This document shows positions 24,135-35,649 of a stretch of DNA of 64,000 nt, in pieces. Within the stretch, counting starts at the first letter, position 1. Each line of letters begins with the position of its first letter. The DNA is taken from NCBI GenBank assembly GCA_963932145.1, contig OZ010572.1:87923660-87987659 (forward strand), written 5' to 3'. The notes under the pieces are model-generated. The model searched no databases. It had not been told where the DNA came from and was given only the letters and a program-made list of their open reading frames with translations. Source of the stretch: Acanthosepion lycidas (Eukaryota > Mollusca > Cephalopoda > Sepiida > Sepiidae). Made by a program: the position numbers and the translations under genes.

Positions 24135-26739
24135 TCGGTTGGTGAAAAAACTGAGATGGCACAATTTGCAAATATCAATATATTGAAACAAACTGGTACC
24201 GGGAGGTGGGGGGGAAATAAAAAGAAAACTAGGAACATCTGAATAGGTATCGAAAAAAAAGTGTCCAGTACCTTAAATTCCAGTCCAAAGAAAAAACTCC
24301 AATCGAGTAAATAAAGGATATATAAAATCTCAATTGAAACATTTTAAACTACCTCTTAAAATGTTTCATTTGAATACAAAGAGTCAGCAACAGTTTTTTG
24401 TTTACGATTTTTGTCAGATTATAGTTTTATTAAAGGAATTCGTTTAAAAATATTTTACAAGTCTTATCCATACTTGATATACCCACATCTCTGAGTGTAA
24501 TCACTTCAGTACTTGTACCCTGCCTTAAAAACTTTCTTCCAAAGTTCATATTCTTTAGATTGAATATAACAAATCATGCTTTGCATTTTATAGCCTTTTA
24601 TATTTAAATGTTTAGGAGGACTTGGCTTGACCCACTTCCCAAAATCTGCCCAAACATCATAAATTTTTTATGAAGGGCTTCTTTCAGTACCCTTTTGTTT
24701 AGCATTTACAATTTAATGAAGAAGAAAAAAATGACACATTTTACAAGTATTTATCAATTTTTCAGATCATTCATATTTTATATTTTTATATTAGATTTCA
24801 TCTTATTCTTACATTTTTGTGGTATTTTGCTCAGTAAATTATTCAATAATTTTCAGTTATATGTAGATGTGTATTTATCCATACATGCATATTGCGTGTT
24901 ATTTTTTGTTCTTGTTTAATTAAAAGAAAATCCATAACCTATTTATTTTTTTAATTGGGTAACTTTTAATATTTTGTTTGTAAAAGTATTACAGGTAAGT
25001 GGAGATATGAGTGAGTGCCAATATTTGTGTTCACATACTATTCTATTCTCTTAAATAAAATCTTAAACAAAATAATCTGATAAGTTGTTGAAGTACTTAG
25101 AAGTAAAGTTTTTCTCCCTAAACAACTTGGTTACACTCTCAATGTCATGTAAATTCTACCAAAGACATTGTGAACAAATTCATTGGGATATCTAGATTAC
25201 TTCCTTGCATCTTTTATTTCCAATATTTCTTTATTGACTGAAGTAGTAGCAAATTATGTTAATTAATATTTTGCTCTTTCAAGTATATTTTTCCTTAGAC
25301 ATGCAAAATGGTTTAATTTTAATCTTGCAATAATACTTGACTTTGTTTTGAGTCATGTGTATGTTCGTTCTCTTAAATATTCAAGCTTCTTATTTATGCT
25401 GATATACCGCAGATAATTTGTTTACATCTTTATATTCTTTGAGGTTATCTTCATTTCGTCTCTCCAAACTAAAGTACCAAAGTAATGAACAATCAATAAA
25501 GTATTTTTCAATACCAGCTGGTATCCAAGTATGGCTTATGCTGCTGCTGCTACTAATACTACTTATACTATTATGACTTCTGTTGTTGAACTGCAGTCTA
25601 GTTTGGCTGTTAGCAGCTAGCATTTCTATGATGTCAAATGGATTACATGTTCTTACTTATGCCATAGTTTGGTTACTTTTTTATTTGTATATTAACATAA
25701 GATGGTTTAAAATTTTGGGAGACTTGACCATATTAATTTATAGAATATTTTTTTGAGTTCAGCAACACTTTATACATATATTTTTATATATAAAAATTTT
25801 AATCTCTTACAGACAAGTATTTCTATTGACTATCATTTGTTCATGATAACTCTCAATATTTGAAGATGATGGAAATTAATATTGGTTCATGTTGAGAATC
25901 AGTTGAATTTTGCTGATATTTTAACAAGTATCTTGAAATGCCAAATCATTTGTTATTAATTGAAAAATATTACTTGATCAAGCTGTGTTACAAATATACC
26001 ATAGTTCCGAAATATTTCACATGAATATGTGCCATTTCTTTTCTACTTTTTCATCACTCTATTCTATATTGCTTGTCCACTCATCTGTTGTAAATAAATA
26101 GCTTTCTTTTGCAGATATTTATGTTGACCATAATTGCTTATATACTGAACATTTTTCTAATATTTTTTTGCTTTCAAGTATTACACTAGGAGAGAGAATA
26201 AAGCTTTATCTCTACTCACTGTAGCAAATAATCCTCAATTAGAAATGTTTTTAGCAATTTAAAATCTTATTGCTCTGATTTCTTGATTTAATAGGCCAGC
26301 AAGTTTTGATACTTGACCATTGCTGACTAAGAATTTATATTTTATTCAATAACTTGCTTAATTTGATAAAAACAAATATCAATAATTATATATTTAGTAA
26401 TGATTACAAAAATTATTAGATAGCAAAATTATATATATTGAGCACTCTTACTGGAATGCACATATATTTAAATTTTTCTGTAAATTTTTTTATTTGTTTA
26501 AAATCAAGTTGTGAGAAAATATTAATGTGATTTACTTAAAATGAAAATAAAATGTTTCAATCAGTAAAAAATTTGTTTTTCTTTTTGCTTTTTCATTCAT
26601 ATCTTTAATACTCTGTGAATCTCAGTTAATATCTGTAATACATGTAAATTTCAGTTAATTTTTTTTTGTAGACCTTAAAATTTTCTTGAATTTTGAAATG
26701 GACAGTGCTAATTGTATACCTTGGTGCTAAGAAATTGTT
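24134..26739. other. AT-rich DNA, weak repeats only
   Basis: A 13-bp inverted repeat (TGAAACATTTTAA) at 24335-24368. At 24604-24700 the minus strand holds a weak relative of the sequence at 39063-39130 (TTTTGGGAAGTGGGTCAAGCC). The open frame at 25390-25623 is partly Ser repeat from GCT/ACT triplets. No gene recognised. Confidence 0.5.
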
Positions 26740-27150
26740 TTCTTAGTTTTTTATGTGATGGTTTTTTGATGCTAACCTTCAAGAATGTGACCTGGCCTCT
26801 CAGCTTCAGTCACTTCTCCACTGCTATAATGTAGATTTCATGTGCCTTTTCTATAAATATTTTCATGGTAATTGTTCTGATGTGATTTCCTCTTTGGTAC
26901 CTAGATTTTATGAATTTAAGTATATTACTAGATTGATGCAAGGTCTATGTAAGTTCTATGCTAACAGTTTCTTCTCTTGCACTTTTTGCTTGTGAAACTC
27001 TCTTCCAGCTTCTTACTTTCCAGTCAACTGTTATCTTCTGTATTCTTAATTCTTGTTCTTTTATTGTTCTCTCTACTTAATAATGTTTTCTTTTTCTCAT
27101 ATTCTCTCACACTCAGTAACTTTTTGCTTGGGGTGAAATAATTAAAAATA
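26740..27150 (+). pseudogene. CR1/jockey-like LINE, 3' terminal fragment
   Basis: Plus-strand frames read LYKYFHGNCSDVISSLVPR-like sequence (about 26840-26900), then NSLPASYFPVNCYLL (about 26995-27040). These are the C-terminal blocks that close CR1/jockey-type ORF2 proteins. The 3' tail TGCTTGGGGTGAAATAATTA at 27125-27148 is nearly identical to that at 44146-44172, showing the same subfamily. 5' truncated, as is usual for LINEs. Confidence 0.8.
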
Positions 27151-29476
27151 AAAACCATAAGTCAAAGAAAAATTGTATACTGAGGTTGCTAAGATCTACA
27201 CTAAGAATGAATTTCCTGTCACTCCTTTTATTATAGTATATTATAATTGTTTCATTTTATTATTAGTTATTGTTGTTAATCTTTTTTGTGCCTTGTGAGT
27301 ATATTATACTGAAGAAAAAAGTATATATAGAGTTTGGTACTACTGCAGTTTCAGGCATTTGCTGGGGTTCTTGAAATATACTCCTGCATATAAGGAGAAA
27401 CTGACGAAAATTTTTTGAATATGATAGGATAAAATTAAATTCAACTTTTAAAACAAGTTTATAAAGTTGCTAGGCTCTAAGTTAATAAATGTCTTGGTCT
27501 TCTTTCTGGAAAAGGATTGTCTAATCCTAACTATGTCTATTTTAGCTCCCTCTTTTCAATCTGGTTTTTACATTTATGTATTTACTTTTACATAATTAAA
27601 TAAAATGTTTATTTTTTTAGTAAGATGCAAAGTGTTACTTTATTCTTTATGGAAAATTTTAAAAAGAAAAAAGTTTCTAGAGAGAATTCTAAAAAAAAAA
27701 AAAAATTTTAAACAAGTCAGCATACATTTTCTAGTCATATGTCCAGGCTAAGGTTAGAGTTAAGGTGCAAGATTTAGTCACTTCTTGCACATTTAGGGCA
27801 AGAGATGTATTGATTTAAAATTCAACAGTTACATATTAGCAGACAGTGTCACAGTATGAATTAATTCAGTTTTTAAATTTCTTCTCAGTATTGAAAATGT
27901 CAAATGTTTTATTAACTTTCAAAACAGGGAAATTGACATTAACTAGATTAGAGTATTTAAGCTTGACATTGTAATGCACTTTGTGTTGATACAAAAATTC
28001 AACATTAAAAAAAGAAAAGGCATTTGCAGTACAGTAGTGGTTAGTATTTTTGTAACTTATTGCCAATGAATTCCTATTTGGTAACCCATTATTAAGGCTC
28101 TTTGCCAAACTAGGAAATATCTACATAAATAAACTAACAAAATTATAATTTTTATTATTATTTTTATTTTTAATTTAAAAAAATGTGTTGTTGCATTTTC
28201 ATAAATAAAAAGATCTTTAGTTGTCTGTATATGGTGCAGTAAGTACCAATCAAGTAATATAATTATTATTAATGTTGAATTTTAAGGACATATTTTCAGA
28301 AGATTGCATCTGTCATTGGTTATTGAAATCCAGTTTGACACTTATATATCTTGTGGAGAATTCAATCTTAAGTGATCTCAATATAAATAGCAAATGACAT
28401 TTTATTTTCATTATTTCTTTTTTTTTCCTAAAGTGAAATTCTATATCATAACATTGAAAATCATGTTGGACATCCTCCAAGTTGAAAAGAAAGTATATTT
28501 TTCTTTTTTCCAGTTACTTTTTCATTTTAAACACTCTTCAATTATTATATTGTAATCTTATTGTATCATTTGTGAAAATTAAGTTACCCAAAATATTACT
28601 TGAGGAAGAATAGAAAGCTTAGATAGATGACTAAAGTAAAATTAAATTATATGAATATTAAATTGAGATAACTTTTGAGATAAAGTGTGTCTCAAATAAA
28701 AAAAAATATCTTTATAATCTAAATTTGATTTTATTATGAATAATTGTGTCTGCTTGATGGACATATCTTGTTTTATAGATTTGCTTAGGAAAGTAGAATG
28801 TTTTAAGATTAAGAGATATTTTGTCAATTTGTAAGATATTTCAAGAATGGTCCTATTTTAAGAGAAATTTTTTATCATTGGAAGTCTTTCAAGATGTAAA
28901 TATCCCACATTTAAGTATAAAAAATCTTTTAAAGTGTTTATATTTATTAATACTTAGTTTATGCAGTTCATTTTTTGTTTTCTTCATAGATAATTCATTT
29001 TTTGATGTCTGAGACATTCATTTGGTTTTGGAAAAGAAGCTATAAAAAAAACTTGTTCTCTCTCTTAAAAACATGTAATGCATGTGGTTATTGATATGTC
29101 AAATTACATTTATCATTATTTATAATATTCAATTTACTATTATATATTACTTCTTTATTACTGAGCATTTTATTTTTAATGTGATACCGATCAAAAATAA
29201 TTATTATCAATCTTCTAGTATGTGGATAGGTCTTTACAAAATCGAATTACTTAAATACATCATAAACTATGACACATGAAGAAATAAATACCCTTTTTAA
29301 GAAAAATACCTAACTTCTCATTATGTAATAGTTTTGCATTATTAATTGAATAATCTTGATTTTTCTGCTTGAATCTTTGGATATTGAAGCAAAGTACATG
29401 CCAGGGTCTTGTCAAAAAGACAATCTTTTTCTCAGTAAAATCATTATTTCTTAATGTTACATTATATATTACGGCA
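27151..29476. other. AT-rich DNA, no gene recognised
   Basis: Only low-complexity open frames and an A run at about 27691-27705. Confidence 0.6.
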
Positions 29477-29540
29477 TATTTCGGCCAGACAATACTAAGC
29501 ATCATGTTAACATGATGCTTAGTATTGCCTGGCCGAAATA
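29477..29540. repeat. Near-perfect 64-bp palindrome without loop
   Basis: Arms of 32 bases meet at GTTAAC with no spacer. They differ at one position (CCAGACAA versus TTGCCTGG), which would still be a G-U pair in RNA. The arm holds TTTCGGCCAG, unusually GC-rich and CpG-bearing for this window. Confidence 0.95.
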
Positions 29541-29719
29541 GATGTTGATAAAATGAAAAATGATATTTATTATCTTTATTTTATAGTGTTTGTAGTTTAA
29601 TATTCTTTTCAAGAAAATATTTTATTTTTTTTTAATTTTACTATAGTACATGAATTATCACTTATCACCTTTGTAAAATAAAGCAGTATTATAATAGGTA
29701 CCACCAAAGATTTGCTAAA

Positions 29720-30960
29720 AAAAATAGTTAGCATACTTTTATTGTCAAAATCTTTGTTATTATTAAGAGTAAAGACCAAAGCATTTTTTTATTATTAAAT
29801 TATATTTTTTGATCTTTTCTTAGAATGTTAAAAAATTCTGATTTTTTTTCTTCTTTTTTTTCTTTTTTTGCATCAATGGGGCGACCAACGATTAGCATAG
29901 AAAATTTTAGCATGTTTTGTGGTGAAAAATATATTGATTTAGAAATTCTTGCAACAATCAAATAATTGTCAGATTTTAATGAAACTTTCAGGGCTTATCA
30001 TGAATTAAATTATTTTCGAAAGCTTTTTTTTTTTTTTTAGAAAATCTTGGTAAAAACATTTTTTTAGATGTTACCCCTCACTTGTTTAATTTTATGAAAT
30101 TTTGACAAATTAATTTTTGTACTACTTGTTTATATTAGTTATATATATATACTTATTTTGTAAAACAAGACACCCATTTACTGAAAATCTGCTCTGAATC
30201 ATAAAATAAAACTAAGACATTATTTAATTAAAAAAAAAAGTCTAATTGCTTTTATGAATAAGATATATTATGGACAAATAGTGTCCATAATATATCTTAT
30301 TCATAAAAGCAATTAGACTTTTTTTCTTAATAAAAAGAAATTTCAATAAATAATGAATTTTTACAATAATTGCTTTCATTTTTAAATAATTATAATAATT
30401 TATAAAGTTTTAAATCTTCAAAATTTCTGTATTAATTTGTACTGGTTAGGTGATATTGTTAGTTATTAAAAACTATATTTGCTAATCATAAATGGAAATG
30501 CTTACTACAATTCAGCAACCACCAATATTTTAAAAAGTATGTTGAATTATTTTTATGTATGTAAATGTGCCGATTTTTGTAAATATGGACGTCTATACAC
30601 AACATTATCAGAAAATAAGTGTTATAATTATAACTACAGTAAATTTAAAGCCAAAGTACCTAACATTAAAAAAAAAAAGGTTACAGAGAATAGCTTTCTA
30701 AATTTTTAAAATTACTGGATAATTAAAAGTTATATAATTGGTGTCTACATTATATTCTCCAAGTAATTTTTACAGATATGTCCACCATAGAAAATGAAAA
30801 AAAGAAAAAAAGATAAACATCCGTCTGTCAGTTAAGCTGTTAACACCTTAAATAAACACCTACTGCAGAAAATGAATTCTGTGATATTTTATAAACTTAA
30901 AAAGCAAGTGATATTTGTTTCAAATGAAATTAATTAAACTTTATACTGAATGATCTTTAA
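29720..30960 (-). repeat. R1 family, copy C (minus strand)
   Basis: Reverse complement aligns with copy 1 over most of its length: TTGAAACAAATATCACTTGC, GTGTTAACAGCTTAACTGACA, TATGGTGGACATATCTGTAA, TTTGGCTTTAAATTTACTGT, TTATTTTCTGATAATGTTGT, AATAATGTCTTAGTTTTATT and GCCCTGAAAGTTTCATTAAA in that order. It differs from copies 1 and B by an extra inverted duplicate that creates the hairpin at 30233-30325. Confidence 0.75.
30233..30325. repeat. Perfect 44-bp-arm hairpin inside R1 copy C
   Basis: Left arm 30233-30276 and right arm 30282-30325 are perfect complements over 44 bases; the loop is AATAG. The left arm (A7 then GTCTAATTGCTTTTATG) corresponds to single-copy sequence in R1 copies 1 and B; the right arm is an added inverted duplicate. 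Confidence 0.97.
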
Positions 30961-31791
30961 ACTGGTTAGTATCTTATCAGTACCTTTTTTAATAGTATTT
31001 TTTTGTTTGGTTAAAAAGAAATAAGCACTAAAACTGATTTTTTTTAACCAACATTTTTACACAATGTCAGGGTTTCATTACTGAAGGAAGAAATAAATCA
31101 CTTTTACAGTTTTTTTTTTTTTGTTGATTTTTTTTTAGTGCTAAAATCCTTTTTTGCATATCCTTTAAAAATAAAATATTTTTGATTCAAGCAAAATCAG
31201 CCTAATCCCTAATCCAATTCTTGGTCATGATTTAGTTTTAAAAAGAAAGGTTACTCGTGTTCGAGTCATTCAACAAAAAAAGTTAAGCAGTTCTGATCTC
31301 GATTCTGATATGAGGTACAACACGCATATCAAATTCATAAAAAAACATTTGATACAACCAGAAAACGAAATATTGGAAGGAAACCATTTTTTATAAATTT
31401 GCCCCACTGAATATTGTCTGTTTGAGTCTGCCTGTGTGCGCTTCTGACAGACTCCCTTAAAAATTCACAGGAAAAATGAAGCAGAAAAAACAGACAAGTC
31501 GCTCAAATATATTTAAATTTACATCTCCAACTGATGTCATGGTGGAGTTGTCGTTTCAATAAATTACATTGTCCCTCACCAGGGTTGTCTTCGTGCTGGT
31601 TCTTATTCTCTAGTGTCAGCAAGGAAATAAGAGACGTTAGCTCTGCAATGATGGGGATGACGATAAATGTATTTGTACAGAAAATAGATACTGGATTATG
31701 AGATAAGATCAGAATTTTTTTTGTACAGTTGCAGTGGCTTCATTTAAAAAATCTGAATTTATTTTCATGATAGTAATGTTGGTGTTTTTAG

Positions 31792-31893
31792 TTAGGTTGG
31801 TGCAAAAATAATGACGTAATAATGTCGTTTTTTGACGTATTTTTTAACGTCAAAAAACGACATTATTACGTCATTATTTTTGCACCAACCTAA
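31792..31893. mobile_element. MADE1-like mariner MITE with 47-bp perfect arms
   Basis: Arms of 47 bases are perfect complements (31792-31838 and 31847-31893) with an 8-base loop. The ends TTAGGTTGGTGCAAAAATAA are the type known from human MADE1/Hsmar1 and relatives. If the ends are taken as GGTTGG, TA flanks lie on both sides. It has no coding capacity and would have been mobilised by a mariner transposase. Confidence 0.92.
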
Positions 31894-32023
31894 TACCATC
31901 AATGGAATACATCGACATGTAAACTGTCAGTTTCGTTGAAATACCAGAATTCAAATAAAACATCATGTAGTAAGAAGAATAAAAACTTATAATTCCACCG
32001 GATAATTTATTATTAAAGCTGCA

Positions 32024-32075
32024 AGGATTGCAAAAGCTTTCTGCTTTAATAAAGCAGAAAGCTTTTGCAATCCTT
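32024..32075. repeat. 52-bp palindrome, one indel
   Basis: Arms AAGGATTGCAAAAGCTTCTG and AAGGATTGCAAAAGCTTTCT (as read inward) continue to CTTTA and meet around one central base. One T is missing in the left arm. Confidence 0.93.
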
Positions 32076-32865
32076 GATCACTCTTCTTGAGAAATAAAAC
32101 ATCATGTTTGTTTCGCTTTGTTTGTTTGTTGCTGAAAATAATTCTCTCTAATGACATAAATAATCCTTAGTCGAATTAAAAAATAAATACTGAATGAGTG
32201 AAATAAATCTTTCTATAATTCTGAGAAATGTTATGTGAACAGTGAACTTAACACTATCGATTTATAAAGTCGGTCATTTTAAAGTACAAAAGTTTTGAGG
32301 AGGCAGTGAGTAAAAAGGGGAGCAGGAAGAGAGAACAGTATTATAAAAAAAAATTATTTTTAAAGTTTACTATGTATAAGAATTTGTATTTTTTCATTGC
32401 TGAAAAGTTGGAACGTAAAATTTTTTTTCTATTTGAATAAAATATTTCCGAGATTTTTCAATAATCAATCAACCAACCACAATTGAATAAATAATTACGA
32501 AGTTCTTTGTTTTTAGTAACTTTTAAAACCGAGAATTGATTCATAATAATGAGACATTTTTATTTATTCACAAGAAACAAAACTTGATTTTTTTAAATGT
32601 ATAAGACTAAGTTTTTGATTTGTTTGTCAATACCTTTGTTCCTTGCTGATCACTCATACACAGTTCATTCACAAAATTCAATAATATCTGTAAGTAAAAT
32701 AGCGAATCATAAGCCACAAAACACTATTGTTCAATGGCCATCTGTAAAATAGTACTGAAGGTTTGATTGGTTAAATTCATTTCCTTTCTTTTGTCTCTGT
32801 CGCTGCTGCTGCTCTCCCTTGGCATGTCAACAAAGCAACTGTTAGTATCCGAGAGGAGGAGGGGG

Positions 32866-32922
32866 GGGGTTCATAATGTACCACCACCACCACCACTACT
32901 ACTACTACCACCACCACCACTT
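32866..32922. repeat. G run plus (ACC)n/(ACT)n triplet tract
   Basis: Nine or so consecutive G at about 32862-32871, then ACC and ACT triplets in blocks to about 32922. Confidence 0.85.
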
Positions 32923-33019
32923 ATGTTGTGTCTTTTTGCGTTTCTTTTTTTCAATCATTTTAAGTTTAAAATATATCAACCGTTTGATTTGGAAATAAAT
33001 CCCACTGATTCATAATGCT

Positions 33020-33066
33020 GAACTGGGCTTCTAGGGATTTGGGGTCGTGGTGGCCCTTTTGGGGGC
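33020..33066 (+). other. G-run cluster, possible quadruplex
   Basis: Four runs of three or more G (GGGCTTCTAGGGATTTGGGG, later GGGGG) within about 45 bases. The third gap is long, so folding is uncertain. Confidence 0.4.
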
Positions 33067-33469
33067 TCATTAAAATCATTTCGATAGATTTTTAAGATTA
33101 AGAACAAAGTTTTCTTTCAGTGCATTTTTTCTTAATGAATAATTTGTTTATAGTTCTTGCAATTTCTTTCAGTCTCTAACTTTTTTCTATTTGCTTATCA
33201 TTCTAAAATTAAATTTAGTTGAAGATGGAGGAGAAAAAAGAACAAATAAAAATCCTCTAATTAGTGTTTAAAAAATTAGCATGAAATCTTCAGTATTCGG
33301 CCATTTTTGGTTAATTGTTGTGCAAAGATCTATAAGCCTCTGCTTGATCGGTTGCCTCTGTTGCCTGCCCAAATATGCATTTCTCCATTTTCTCTGCTCC
33401 TTTCTTTCTATCATCCATGTATTTCTGTCCCTTTCCACTAGAACTCTTCCATTTCCCTCCGATGTTCTG

Positions 33470-33512
33470 TTACTGCTGTTGCTGCTGCTACTACTACTAC
33501 TACTCCTACTAA
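33470..33512. repeat. (CTG)n/(CTA)n triplet tract
   Basis: CTG then CTA triplets with few interruptions; gives a poly-Leu open frame. Confidence 0.85.
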
Positions 33513-33799
33513 TTACGTTTTATTTTTTTTTATTCACTGTTATTCTTCAACTAGTTATTATTACCCGTGAAAAAAAAATCATGGATTTATTTGAATGCTT
33601 ATGAGATTTATATTTTTTGTTTTATTTTTTTTAAAAGAAAGAAACGCTTGCACATATACACATATTGTTTAAGGAAATTATCAAGAACTTTTCAAATCAA
33701 TACTTAAAAAAAATTGCTTGTGTTTTTTATATTTAACTTTTTTGTATATTATTTATTTTAGATATTTTAATTTTATATTATTTTTAGACTAGTTAATGA

Positions 33800-34790
33800 A
33801 AAATATGTTGGTGCAAAAGTCTGAGCATTAGAGAATTTTTTTTACAAGTTTCAAGCTTTGACTGTTCTTGAGCCCATTTCAGTTCAGCGTATTTATCTTA
33901 TGGCGCAGGTCAGAAGTGTAGTGTTTCCATTGAAGATCATCATAGAGTTGCTTTTAGCCTGGACAATTTTACTTACATCAAAACATTTGCAATGTCCTAA
34001 AAAATTGATTATTGCAAGCTATTGAGAATGTGTCTGCTGTATAATTCTAGTGCACAAAAAATCAACCAGGTATTTGGGGAAAATAATAATTGGTCATATT
34101 TTATGACACTACGACAGTATGGTGTATTTGAGACATTAATCTCAAAGTGAATATCCATTGATGCTAAGTCAGAACAAAGTTTTAGAGATCTTAAAAACCA
34201 ATCAAGAGCTGACCAACATTGTGCAACAATGTAACGACTAGAGAGTCATTTGTTTACAATTGACAAATGTTTTAATTTGAAAATTGGTAAGAACTGAAAT
34301 TGTTGTTTATTCACTGTATCTGCAGTATATTCATGCATGACTAGACACCATTACAGGTAATCAAGTGTTGACAAATCAAACTGAACAAAATAATCAGAAT
34401 TGCTCCAGAAAAAAAGAAATTTTACTTGTTGATGGAAGAATGTATAATGGATTAATTTGGAATTATTTGATCTCAAGAATACTGTCACTACATGTATTAT
34501 GCATAGTGTAGTTACTGCAATTGGTAAAAATGTTACTTATTGTGTGAAATCTGCATTACAATGTCAGACCTTGTTTGCTGCATGGATAACTTGTGAAAAA
34601 ACTTTTGTAAGTTGGAGAAATTCTGCTGCACTCATACTCAACTTGGCACCGTCTATTTTTTTATTTGCAGAACATGTTGATTGATTAGAGTTCTAAAATG
34701 GCATTGAAAACTTTTGATTTGAAACTCATTCTATAACAAAAGATTGATTTGTCTACATGTTGTCAGAGTACACAGGAGGAGATAAATATT
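33800..34790 (+). pseudogene. Very decayed mariner-like relic
   Basis: Begins GTTGGTGCAAAAGTCTGAGC, close to the TIR of the MITEs at 31792 and 54907. Near the far end a frame reads SWRNSAALILNLAPSIFLF, which parallels the W-x-VLPHPPYSPDLAPSDYHLF block of mariner transposases with the Asp residues lost, and then YTGGDKYF, which parallels the C-terminal G-YF. The middle gives no clear TGDEKW block. The right inverted repeat was not found. Alternative: unrelated sequence with chance similarity. Confidence 0.38.
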
Positions 34791-35534
34791 TTTAGATTGT
34801 AAACTAATTGATTCACTTTATATTTCTATCTTTACTTTTCAAAATTATTTCCTTCATATTTGAAAACTGGTTGATAAAATAAAATTATGACTTTAAAGTA
34901 GTTTATGTACTTAAAATTTTATTTATTTCATTATTTTATTTTAGTTTCATATACATGTATATTTTGCACATTATATATTTAATTTTGTTGATATTTATTT
35001 TTCTCTCTCGGTTACACATGCAATAAATTCAGCAAAATCTTTTGCATTAATGCTTTATTGACTAAAAATAGAAGTCATTGACAACCTGTATCACATACAC
35101 TTGAAGCTAAGAAATATTGCAAATGGGTCTATTCTCTATAGACATCTCTATAAATAAATAAATGCAACTTCTGATACAAGTGTCTTTATTTTTTTATAAA
35201 AATACATATTTGATTTATGTAGTTGAAAAATGTGTGTTTGATATATTTCTTGAGTAGTTTTAAAATATTTAATATATTTTATCAACCTTCTGAAAGGTGT
35301 GGGCAGATGCGCAGATTAAATGTTACTAGTTTATCCATGTCATCAAATATGAATTTTAGGTTTATTTTTAAATATTTTTTCCAATTATTATAGTTCTTTG
35401 CTCTTTCATAGAATTGGTTGTATCACCTCCCAGATTCTTGAAATAGTCAGCCATTGTCATAACCGGTGCAAGGGAGTTAAATATAATGCAACAAAAAAGG
35501 ATATTACAAACAAATTTTACAATGCACATAGCAC

Positions 35535-35575
<41 letters not shown>

Positions 35576-35649
35576 GCATGTTTATGATAGTCATCTTATT
35601 TATATTTATATATAGGTATCTCCAAAGAAATGTGATAACTAAGATTTAA
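34791..35649. other. AT-rich DNA with (TA)n
   Basis: (TA)n at about 35537-35572. No gene recognised. Confidence 0.6.

Larger units (their letters stand above)
31240..33660. other. CpG-richer interval, no recognised exon
   Basis: CG dinucleotides are frequent here (roughly forty by eye), while most of the window is nearly free of them. Includes a possible LTR-like piece at about 31400-31640 (CAATAAATTACATTG near a C/T-rich patch), the MITE at 31792, a palindrome at 32024 and two trinucleotide tracts. The open frames at 32767-33015 and 33281-33604 are Pro/Leu runs from the triplet repeats. It could be an unmethylated regulatory region or younger inserted DNA. Confidence 0.4.

Noticed and set aside
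29477-29540. microRNA precursor
   Set aside because: Perfect arms and no loop are unlike a typical animal pre-miRNA, and no expression evidence is available; kept only as a hairpin.
30233-30325. Hairpin followed by a T run, like a bacterial terminator
   Set aside because: The sequence is eukaryotic; the T run is simply part of the palindrome arm.
32767-33015. Signal-peptide-like start followed by Pro runs
   Set aside because: Leu and Pro runs derive from CTG, ACC and ACT triplet tracts; no conserved sequence beyond them.
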